DNA of 18,631 bases. It comes from Muribaculaceae bacterium (lineage in GTDB: Bacteria > Bacteroidota > Bacteroidia > Bacteroidales > Muribaculaceae). The translations under genes were made by a program, and so were the position numbers. The stretch spans positions 1 through 18,631 of the forward strand of contig VSPE01000044.1 of assembly GCA_009775225.1 (NCBI GenBank), given 5' to 3'. Below are positions 7,125 to 13,778 of the stretch, in pieces. Numbering within the stretch: position 1 is the stretch's first letter; each line of letters starts with the position of its first letter. The notes below the pieces were generated by a model. It made no database searches. It worked only from the letters and a program-made list of their open reading frames with translations, and was not told where the DNA came from.

Positions 7125-8972
7125 TTATTCACCAAGCGACTGCATCTCCACAAGGCGACGGTAGAACCCTGCTGCCTTATCGGAAAGCAACTCTTCGTGA
7201 GTGCCGGCTTCCACAATCTTGCCCTCGTGCATCACGCAGATGAGGTCGGCGCGGCGTATCGTCGAAAGGCGGTGCGCTATCACAAGCGTGGTACGGCCGC
7301 TCATAAGGCGGTCGAGGGCCTGCTGCACAAGGGTCTCGCTCTCGCTGTCGAGCGCCGATGTTGCCTCGTCGAGAATTAGTATCGGAGGGTTCTTGAGCAC
7401 CGCGCGGGCTATGGAGATGCGCTGGCGCTGACCGCCCGACAGGCGGCAGCCGCGGTCTCCCACACGGGTGTGGTATCCATCCTCGGTCGCCATGATGAAG
7501 TCGTCGGCGTTGGCTATGCGGGCAGCCGCACGCACCTGTTCGAGCGTCGCGCCCTCCACGCCGAAGGCTATGTTGTTGTAGATTGTGTCGTTGAAGAGTA
7601 TGGCCTCCTGGTTCACGTTGCCCATCATCGACCGCAGCTCCTGCACGTTGAGCTGGCGCACGTCGATGCCGCCCACGCGCACGTGGCCCTTGGTCACATC
7701 GTAGAAGCGGGGTATCAGGTCGGCCATGGTAGATTTGCCTGAGCCGGACTGTCCTACAAGAGCCACCGTGGCTCCGGGTGCTATGTCAAGGCTCACGTCT
7801 TTGATTACGTTTACATGCCCGTCGTAGCTGAACGATACATTGTCGAAGCTCACGCCCACAGGTTCTGTGGTAGTGGGCAGCGCCTTCGGCACTACAGGCG
7901 ATTTGATAGGATTGTCGGCATTGAGTATCTTGTCTACGCGCTCCATCGACGCAAGACCTTTCTGTATCGCGTACGATGCCTTCGAGAACTCTTTGGCCGG
8001 GTTGATGATGCTGTAGAATATCACCATGTAGTATATGAAGTCGGGTGCCGAAAGGCTCGTGTTGCCCGACAGAATAAGGCTGCCGCCGAACCATAGGATT
8101 ATCGCTATTGCCGTGGTTCCAAGGAACTCGCTCATGGGGTGCGCCAGCGACTGTCGCCGGGCCACGCGGTTCGAGAGGTGATAGAATACCTGGTTTTCGC
8201 TGTGGAAGCGCTCGCCCATTTTATCCTCGGCGTTGAATGCCTTGATAATGCGCAGGCCGCCAAGTGTTTCCTCTATGGTCGACATTATCACGCCCCACTG
8301 GGTCTGGCCCTCGTACGATGTCCGTTTCAGGCGCTTGCCGACGCGGCCCATGACTAAGCCCGCAAGAGGAAGCAGCACGAACACGAACACTGTCAGCTGC
8401 CACGATATCATTATCATTGCCGTGAGATACACGATAATAAGCACCGGGTTCTTGAACATCATGTCGAGCGATGCCATTACCGAGTTCTCAATCTCGGCCA
8501 CGTCGCCGCTCATGCGGGCCATTACGTCGCCTTTCCGCTCTGAGGTAAAGAAGCCTATCGGGAGTGTCAGTATTTTGTCGTACACATAGTTGCGGATGTC
8601 GCGCACTATGCCCGAGCGCATCGGTATTATGAAGTAGGAGCTGAGGTAGGCAGTCCCGGTCTTGAGGGCTGTAAGCACCACCAGGCCGGCGGCCAGCGCG
8701 GCCAGCGTCGCGCTCGAACCCCACTGCGATATAAGCTCCTGGGTGAAGTAGTAGAAGTTGTTGAAGCACACGTCTTTGAACGACGCCTCGCCGAAGTGCA
8801 TCAGCGTGTAGCCCGTCTCCCGTATCTTGAATAGCATCTCAAGGATAGGGATAATAAGTGCGAACGAGAAGAGGGTCAGAAATGCCGAGAGGAGGTTGAA
8901 GAAGATGTTGAGGAAGAGATACTTCTTGTAGGGCGGCACAAAGCGGCGCAGTATGGCGATAAATCCTGTCAT
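7125..8972 (-). CDS. MsbA-like ABC exporter (fused membrane and ATPase domains)
   Basis: A 615-residue half-transporter of the MsbA/lipid exporter type, expected to work as a homodimer in the inner membrane. The membrane domain (about 15-330) has six hydrophobic segments, at about 20-45, 88-115, 175-190, 192-210, 285-302 and 310-328. The ATPase domain (about 373-610) has Walker A GQSGSGKST (407-415), Q-loop Q455, signature LSGGQ (511-515), Walker B ILILDE (531-536) and H-loop H567. The likely substrate is lipid A core or another lipid, from family resemblance only. Its ATG overlaps the TGA of the methyltransferase gene by 4 nt, so it is translationally coupled as the third gene of the fabD operon. 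Length and motifs are complete. Confidence 0.9.
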   Translation of the reverse strand: MTGFIAILRRFVPPYKKYLFLNIFFNLLSAFLTLFSFALIIPILEMLFKIRETGYTLMHFGEASFKDVCFNNFYYFTQELISQWGSSATLAALAAGLVVLTALKTGTAYLSSYFIIPMRSGIVRDIRNYVYDKILTLPIGFFTSERKGDVMARMSGDVAEIENSVMASLDMMFKNPVLIIVYLTAMIMISWQLTVFVFVLLPLAGLVMGRVGKRLKRTSYEGQTQWGVIMSTIEETLGGLRIIKAFNAEDKMGERFHSENQVFYHLSNRVARRQSLAHPMSEFLGTTAIAIILWFGGSLILSGNTSLSAPDFIYYMVIFYSIINPAKEFSKASYAIQKGLASMERVDKILNADNPIKSPVVPKALPTTTEPVGVSFDNVSFSYDGHVNVIKDVSLDIAPGATVALVGQSGSGKSTMADLIPRFYDVTKGHVRVGGIDVRQLNVQELRSMMGNVNQEAILFNDTIYNNIAFGVEGATLEQVRAAARIANADDFIMATEDGYHTRVGDRGCRLSGGQRQRISIARAVLKNPPILILDEATSALDSESETLVQQALDRLMSGRTTLVIAHRLSTIRRADLICVMHEGKIVEAGTHEELLSDKAAGFYRRLVEMQSLGE

Positions 8973-10384
8973 AGATTGGCGATAAGAGGTGTGGGGGCCT
9001 CGGCGGGAAGAGTGCGCGCGTCGAGGCGCAGACGCAGAGCGTCAGGGTAGAGGTTGTTGGCGCGGCGGCCTATGTTCTTCACGAAGCCGAGCGGTCGTCC
9101 TCCGTAGCATGCGAGCACATAGCCCTTGGATACTTCCGTGGGCACTTCGCTGAGGCTCTCCCCTCGAAGGTAGCTCATGGCGCCGTGGTAGTCGGTGGCG
9201 ATGTTGCCGAAGCTGCCGGGAGCCAGTGCCGTGGAGAGGGCAAGTGCGTGGGTCGGGGCGTATTCACGCCCTTTGAGGGTGGCGGCGCAAAGGCCGCAGT
9301 TGAGAAAGCGCACCTTGGTGGAGGCTTCCTGCAGGAAAGCCGCATGGGCTGTCGGCACAAGCCTTATGCTGTCGTCGGAAACCTGTATGGTATAGGCCTC
9401 AGGCTGCGATATATGGCGCTCCGCAAATGCCTTGGCCTCGGGCTTAGGCTTCTGCCGAGCCGCGGAGCCGCGGACTTCGCGGTGTGTGCTGTTGCCGGGC
9501 TTGCGCAGGGCGGACACAAACAGGCCCTCGCCGCGCACATGCCCCGGTGCGAAGCGGTAGCAGTGGTGTGGGGTGTCAATTCCTCCGAATACACCCGCAA
9601 AGCGGTCGAGACCCAGCTCTATACTTTTGGCGCCGAAGGTGTCGGCGATGTGGCTCACCATCAGTTCGTTCTCGGTGCGGTTGAAGGTGCAGGTGCTGTA
9701 TATCAGCACGCCGCCGGGGCGCAGGGCTTCCCACAGGCTCTCCACTATATGGCGCTGGGTGGCGGCGCATTGCTCTATCAGCGAGGGCGACCACTGGGCC
9801 ACGGCCTCTGCCTCCTTGCGCATCATCCCCTCGCCCGAGCAGGGCGCGTCTACGGCGATGATGTCGAAGGCTTCGGGGAGCCGACGGTAAGCGCAGGCGT
9901 CGCCGCGGCTCACGGCCACATTGGGCGCGCCGGCCTTGGTGAGGTTTTCCAGCAGTATGTTGGCGCGGTGCCCGTCGTATTCGTTGGCTACGAGAAGTGC
10001 GTCGGACGGCAGGGCCTCAAGAGCTGCTATCGACTTGCCGCCGGGGGCCGCGCAGGCGTCGAGGTAGCGGAGCGAGGAGGTATCGGCAAAGTAGCGCGCC
10101 ACAAGGGTGCGCACAATAGTGTCGTAGACCATCGACGACGCATCCTGTACATAGTAAAGCCCCTGGTGCCACGCCGGGTCGGCGGCGAACAGTGGGCGGC
10201 TGGAAAGATAAAAGCCGGCCTCGCACCAGGGTACGGGGTCGGCTTTGTCTTTGGCTTGTAGTCCTTTGAGGGTGTTTGCACGTACGCTCACCGACGGCGC
10301 GGTGTCAAGCGCTGCCAGCAGAGGCGCGGAGTATGCGGGGCCGAAGCCACGCAGCATGTCGACAAATTGGGCCGGGAGAGCCAT
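8969..10384 (-). CDS. RsmB/NOP-family RNA cytosine-C5 methyltransferase (RsmF-like)
   Basis: A 471-residue SAM-dependent methyltransferase that should make 5-methylcytosine in rRNA (or tRNA). The SAM-binding motif DACAAPGGKS is at 109-118. The two cysteines of the NOL1/NOP2/Sun mechanism are C182 in DAPCSGEGMMRKE and C232 in YSTCTFNRTENE; C232 should be the nucleophile and C182 should help release the product. The N-terminal 80 residues form the usual RNA-binding lead-in (VRANTLK). A C-terminal extension (about 325-465) ending in G.VKN....NNLYP resembles the PUA-like region of RsmF/YebU, and the length also matches (E. coli RsmF is about 480). The target base cannot be assigned from sequence. 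It starts 16 nt after the fabD stop and overlaps the exporter gene by 4 nt. Confidence 0.88.
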   Translation of the reverse strand: MALPAQFVDMLRGFGPAYSAPLLAALDTAPSVSVRANTLKGLQAKDKADPVPWCEAGFYLSSRPLFAADPAWHQGLYYVQDASSMVYDTIVRTLVARYFADTSSLRYLDACAAPGGKSIAALEALPSDALLVANEYDGHRANILLENLTKAGAPNVAVSRGDACAYRRLPEAFDIIAVDAPCSGEGMMRKEAEAVAQWSPSLIEQCAATQRHIVESLWEALRPGGVLIYSTCTFNRTENELMVSHIADTFGAKSIELGLDRFAGVFGGIDTPHHCYRFAPGHVRGEGLFVSALRKPGNSTHREVRGSAARQKPKPEAKAFAERHISQPEAYTIQVSDDSIRLVPTAHAAFLQEASTKVRFLNCGLCAATLKGREYAPTHALALSTALAPGSFGNIATDYHGAMSYLRGESLSEVPTEVSKGYVLACYGGRPLGFVKNIGRRANNLYPDALRLRLDARTLPAEAPTPLIANL

Positions 10385-10400
10385 GCGTGCTGTGGTGGCG

Positions 10401-11279
10401 TTACTGAAGACCCGATACGGCGGCGTTCGGGTCGATTTTGGCCACGAGGCCCTGAAGCACCTTGCCCGGGCCGAGTTCTACAAATTCGGTGGCGCCGTCG
10501 GCAATCATGTTGCGGACGGTCTGTGTCCAGCGTACGGGGGCGGTGAGCTGAGCTACGAGGTTAGCCTTGATTTCGGCGGGGTCGGTGTGGGGCAGTGCGT
10601 CCACGTTCTGATATACGGGGCACACGGGGGTGTGAAATTCGGTCTTCTCGATAGCGGCGGCAAGCTCAGCGCGGGCAGGCTCCATGCAGGGAGAGTGGAA
10701 AGCGCCGCCTACCTTGAGCTTGAGGGCACGCTTGGCGCCGGCGGCCTTGAGGGCTTCGCAGGCTGCGTCGATTGCGGCTACCTCGCCCGAAATTACGAGC
10801 TGGCCCGGGCAGTTATAGTTGGCGCATACCACGGTGCCTTCTATTCCGGCGCAGATTTCCTCTACTTTCTCGTCGGGAAGTGCGAGTACGGCTGCCATGG
10901 TCGACTCGGTAAGCTCGCAGGCCTTCTGCATGGCGTTCGCGCGGGCGGCTACCAGGCGGAGTCCGTCCTCGAAGCTCAGCGCGCCGGCGGCTACAAGTGC
11001 CGAAAATTCGCCGAGTGAGTGGCCGGCGGTCATGTCGGGGCGGAAGTCCTCGCCGAGCGACTTGGCAAGAAGAACGGAGTGGAGGAATATTGCAGGCTGA
11101 GTCACGGCGGTCTGACGGAGGTCTTCGTCGGTGCCGGCAAACATGAGGTCGGTGATGCGGAAGCCGAGAATGTCGTTGGCCTTTTCGAAGAGCTCACGCG
11201 CTTCGGCGTTGTTGTCGTACAGGTCTTTGCCCATTCCTACGAACTGGGCGCCCTGGCCGGGGAATACGTATGCTTTCAT
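10401..11279 (-). CDS. fabD: Malonyl-CoA:ACP transacylase
   Basis: FabD, 292 residues, moves malonate from CoA to acyl carrier protein for type II fatty acid synthesis in the cytoplasm. It opens MKAYVFPGQGAQ, the standard FabD start. The nucleophile S88 lies in GHSLGE and the catalytic partner H195 in GGAFHS; VELGPGKVL near the C-terminus is also typical. The start at 11279 was chosen because an upstream in-frame ATG would add 29 residues unlike any FabD and run through the promoter. A -7 box (TAACTTTG, minus, 11316-11323) lies about 37 nt upstream. It leads an operon with the RNA methyltransferase and the ABC exporter; tatA is divergent. Confidence 0.95.
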   Translation of the reverse strand: MKAYVFPGQGAQFVGMGKDLYDNNAEARELFEKANDILGFRITDLMFAGTDEDLRQTAVTQPAIFLHSVLLAKSLGEDFRPDMTAGHSLGEFSALVAAGALSFEDGLRLVAARANAMQKACELTESTMAAVLALPDEKVEEICAGIEGTVVCANYNCPGQLVISGEVAAIDAACEALKAAGAKRALKLKVGGAFHSPCMEPARAELAAAIEKTEFHTPVCPVYQNVDALPHTDPAEIKANLVAQLTAPVRWTQTVRNMIADGATEFVELGPGKVLQGLVAKIDPNAAVSGLQ

Positions 11280-11315
11280 TATGGTTTGGTTTATAAAATT
11301 TCCTAAAAAACTCCG

Positions 11316-11353
11316 CAAAGTTAGTGATTTTTGCCCGATTATGCCTAACTTTA
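11316..11353. promoter_or_regulatory. Symmetric divergent promoters, fabD (-) and tatA (+)
   Basis: The minus-strand -7 box TAACTTTG (11316-11323) faces away from a plus-strand near-consensus box TAACTTTA (11346-11353). AAAGTTAG (11317-11324) and CTAACTTT (11345-11352) form a perfect 8-bp inverted repeat 20 bp apart. The -33 position of each promoter therefore falls on the -7 box of the other, so one RNA polymerase would probably exclude the other. The boxes and symmetry are seen directly; competition is inferred. The full intergenic region is 109 bp. Confidence 0.55.
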
Positions 11354-11388
11354 CGATACAAATCAATCAACACGCAATTAAACCGACC

Positions 11389-11607
11389 ATGACTACCTCT
11401 ATCATACCTCTCTTCTTAGGCAATTTCCGCGGCTGGGAATGGATTATTATAGGTCTTATAATTCTGCTCCTCTTCGGCGGTAAGAAAATCCCCGAGCTAA
11501 TGCGTGGCCTCGGTAAGGGCGTTCAGTCGTTCCGCAAAGGTGTGCAGGAAGCACGCGAGGAGCTGAACCGCCCGCTCGACGGCGACGACGCTTCCGCTTC
11601 AAAATGA
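11389..11607 (+). CDS. tatA: Sec-independent translocase subunit TatA/E
   Basis: A 72-residue TatA-family protein, the pore-forming partner of the twin-arginine system that exports folded proteins. One membrane helix (about 16-29, WEWIIIGLIILLLFGG) is followed by the hallmark FGGKKIPELMRGLGKG (29-44), an amphipathic helix to about 60, and a short acidic tail. The start at 11389 fits the usual length; in-frame upstream ATGs would run through the fabD promoter. TatC follows with a 4-nt overlap (ATGA). No tatB is seen here, so this protein may serve both roles, as in minimal TatA-TatC systems. Confidence 0.92.
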   Translation: MTTSIIPLFLGNFRGWEWIIIGLIILLLFGGKKIPELMRGLGKGVQSFRKGVQEAREELNRPLDGDDASASK

Positions 11608-12413
11608 GCGACTCGCAGCAAATGAGCTTCTGGGAGCACCTCGACGACCTCCGTCGGGTGATTTTCCGCATCGTCATCGTGATGGCTGTCATCTCGGTGG
11701 CTTCCTTTGTGGCCATGCCATGGATGTTCGATAATGTAATAATGGCTCCATGCTCCGGCTCTTTTGTCACTTACGGTCTCTTCGACCGTGCCGCTGCCGC
11801 CGTAGGACTCCAGGGTGAGCTTGTTACAGACCCATCTTTCCGCGTCGACATTGTGAGCCTCGAGCTTACATCGCAGCTCTTCGTGCACCTCTCCGCCGCC
11901 TTTTGGGTAGCCTTTGTCGTAGGCTTCCCCATTATTATATACCTGCTGTGGGGCTTCGTGGCCCCGGCCCTCTACGACCATGAAAAGCATGGAGCCGTGC
12001 GCGCCTTCCTCTTCGGTAACATCATGTTCTACCTCGGTGTCGCCGTAGGCTACTTTCTTGTCTTCCCGCTCGCTGTACGCTTCCTCGCCGACTACCAGCT
12101 AAGCTCCGCCATACGCCCTATTGTGTCGCTCGAATCCTACATGGATAATTTCTTCATGCTGCTGGTGATGATGGGTGCGGTATTCGAACTGCCCCTGCTG
12201 GCATGGCTTATGGGACGCATGGGCATCCTCACTCGCGAATTCTTCGGCAAATACCGCCGCCACGCCATTGTGGCACTTATGATAGTGGCAGCTTTCATAA
12301 CACCCACAGGCGACCCCTTCACACTCTTCATCGTCTTTATCCCTATCTACGCTCTTTGGGAGATGAGCGCCCGCCTCGTACCCGCACCCAAGCCCGAGGC
12401 AGCCGAATGTTGA
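11604..12413 (+). CDS. tatC: Sec-independent translocase core subunit TatC
   Basis: A 269-residue polytopic inner-membrane protein that binds twin-arginine signal peptides. Near the N-terminus the conserved cytoplasmic motif WEHLDDLRR (10-18) is clear. FVAPALYDHE (118-127) matches the signal-peptide-binding loop. FELPLLAW (194-201) carries the membrane glutamate E195, and FITPTGDPFT (231-240) is the late-helix motif with its aspartate. About six hydrophobic segments are visible, at roughly 20-40, 98-120, 135-158, 182-203, 221-235 and 238-252. The first periplasmic loop (about 44-92) looks longer than in the E. coli protein. It overlaps tatA by 4 nt, giving a two-gene Tat operon. Confidence 0.95.
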   Translation: MSDSQQMSFWEHLDDLRRVIFRIVIVMAVISVASFVAMPWMFDNVIMAPCSGSFVTYGLFDRAAAAVGLQGELVTDPSFRVDIVSLELTSQLFVHLSAAFWVAFVVGFPIIIYLLWGFVAPALYDHEKHGAVRAFLFGNIMFYLGVAVGYFLVFPLAVRFLADYQLSSAIRPIVSLESYMDNFFMLLVMMGAVFELPLLAWLMGRMGILTREFFGKYRRHAIVALMIVAAFITPTGDPFTLFIVFIPIYALWEMSARLVPAPKPEAAEC

Positions 12414-12428
12414 TAAAGACAGGAGAAC

Positions 12429-12521
12429 AATTCTTAATTTTGAATTGGGCCGTATTTGTCCAAGAGCAAGGGACTTGTCCCGCAAGCAGTTTTAATTCTT
12501 AATTTTTAATTCTTAATTTCC
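12429..12521. repeat. AT-rich direct repeats around a GC-richer palindromic insert
   Basis: An 18-bp unit, AATTCTTAATTTTGAATT (12429-12446), recurs with one change at 12494-12511, and a third partial copy (12508-12521) overlaps its end with a 14-bp period. The 47 bp between the outer copies contain the palindrome GGGACTTGTCCC (12470-12481). The arrangement fills the whole tatC-symporter gap. It resembles a small mobile or REP-type insert bounded by direct repeats, but could be simple low-complexity sequence. The last copy runs to the base before the TTG start codon. Confidence 0.55.
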
Positions 12522-13700
12522 TTGAAAAGGATAGGTCTTTTCCCAAAAGTAGTCATTGCCATAGCGGCCGGCATCGGCCTCGGCATGATAGCGCCCGACT
12601 GGCTGTGCCGCAGCTTTGCCACCTTCAGCAGCGTGTTCAGTTCCTTCCTGGGCTTCGTAATTCCTTTGCTGATAGTAGGATTTGTGGCCCCGGCTATCGC
12701 CGACATAGGCCGCCGCGCCGGGGCCATGCTACTTGCCACCGTGCTCATAGCCTATGCCTTTACATTCGGCTCAGGCATGCTCGCCTATTTCACTTCCGCC
12801 ACTATTTTCCCCGCCCTTGTCGAGGGAAGTGTGGCCGCAGGCGCCGCCACCGATGCCGCCGGTGCGTCGGCCCGCCCCTTCTTCACTATCGCCGTAGAGC
12901 CTCTCATGACCGTGATGAGCGCGCTCGTGCTCGCATTCGTCCTCGGCTTCAGCTGCGCCGTGCTCCCCGACACCACCTCCACTCTGAAAAAGCTCCTCGC
13001 CGACTTCCGCAATGTAATACAGCTCGTTATCACAAAAGCAATTGTGCCCTTACTGCCCGTATACATTCTGTGTATTTTCCTCGATATGACAGCCGCAGGC
13101 ACCGTGGCGCCTGTGCTCCTTACCTTCATCAAGATTATAGCCGTGATATTCGCCCTGCATGTAGGCGTGCTGGTGCTCCAGTACTGTGTGGCGGCACTCT
13201 TTTCGGGCTACAACCCGCTAAAGTCGCTCTGGAAAATGATGCCGGCCTACGCTACGGCACTCGGCACGCAGTCGTCGGCAGCCACTATCCCGCTCACCCT
13301 CGAGCGCACTATGGCTACAGGCGTCAGCGCCGACACCGCCGGCTTCGTCATACCTCTCTGCGCCACAATACACATGTCGGGCTCCACCCTCAAGATTGTG
13401 AGCTGTGCCGTGGCGCTCATGATAGTGCAGGGCATGCACTTCGACGCCACCATGTTTGCCGGCTTCGTGGCCATGCTTGGCATCACTATCGTGGCAGCCC
13501 CCGGTGTGCCCGGAGGCGCCATTATGGCATCGCTGGGACTCCTGTCGAGCATGCTCGGCTTCTCCGAGGCCGACAATGCCATGATGATAGCCCTATACAT
13601 CGCCATGGATAGCTTCGGCACGGCATGCAACATCACCGGCGACGGCGCCATCGCACAGATTGTCGACCGCATATTCGCGCGGAAAACGGCCGCAGCCTAA
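12522..13700 (+). CDS. DAACS-family dicarboxylate/amino acid:cation symporter, divergent ligand site
   Basis: A 392-residue membrane transporter of the glutamate/dicarboxylate:sodium symporter superfamily. The opening MKRIGLFPKVVIAIAAGIGLG is typical, so the TTG at 12522 is taken as the start; the next ATG (codon 22) would cut into the first helix. Eight or so hydrophobic helices are present. Re-entrant loop motifs are QSSAATIP (250-257) and PGVPGGAI (327-334). The signature NMDGT of helix 7 is replaced by HMSGS (284-288). In helix 8, D-S-F-G-T-A-C-N-I-T-G-D (363-374) keeps the Asp, Asn and Asp but has glycine where the substrate-carboxylate arginine normally sits. Substrate and coupling ion are therefore uncertain. 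It lies 108 bp after tatC behind AT-rich repeats. Confidence 0.88.
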   Translation: MKRIGLFPKVVIAIAAGIGLGMIAPDWLCRSFATFSSVFSSFLGFVIPLLIVGFVAPAIADIGRRAGAMLLATVLIAYAFTFGSGMLAYFTSATIFPALVEGSVAAGAATDAAGASARPFFTIAVEPLMTVMSALVLAFVLGFSCAVLPDTTSTLKKLLADFRNVIQLVITKAIVPLLPVYILCIFLDMTAAGTVAPVLLTFIKIIAVIFALHVGVLVLQYCVAALFSGYNPLKSLWKMMPAYATALGTQSSAATIPLTLERTMATGVSADTAGFVIPLCATIHMSGSTLKIVSCAVALMIVQGMHFDATMFAGFVAMLGITIVAAPGVPGGAIMASLGLLSSMLGFSEADNAMMIALYIAMDSFGTACNITGDGAIAQIVDRIFARKTAAA

Positions 13701-13729
13701 ATTTTTTTTCCAATTTCGGTAATTTTTCA

Positions 13730-13737
13730 TAAATTTG
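13730..13737 (+). promoter_or_regulatory. -7 promoter box of the DUF4301 gene
   Basis: TAAATTTG is an exact match to the Bacteroidota -7 consensus TAnnTTTG, 41 bases before the ATG at 13779. No clear TTTG is visible at the -33 position. It suggests that the DUF4301 gene is transcribed independently of the symporter gene, which ends 30 bp upstream. Confidence 0.5.
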
Positions 13738-13778
13738 GCCTATCCTAATAATACCTAAAACACATAACCATCATAATC

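Noticed and set aside
6438..7379. Plus-strand open frame (313 codons) across the amidase, the intergenic region and the end of the exporter gene
   Set aside because: It spans two well-supported minus-strand genes and their promoter and has no domain signal.
9185..10261. Long plus-strand open frame (358 codons) opposite the RNA methyltransferase gene
   Set aside because: It mirrors a gene with complete catalytic motifs; its translation is low-complexity Gly/Ala/Val/Arg-rich with no recognisable domain, as expected antisense to GC-rich coding DNA.
11280..11366. N-terminal extension of FabD from an upstream in-frame ATG
   Set aside because: The extra 29 residues contain no FabD sequence and cover the -7 box; MKAYVFPGQGAQ is the normal start.
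12429..12521. CRISPR array
   Set aside because: Only two full AT-rich copies and one partial; copies overlap and there are no regular spacers or cas genes.
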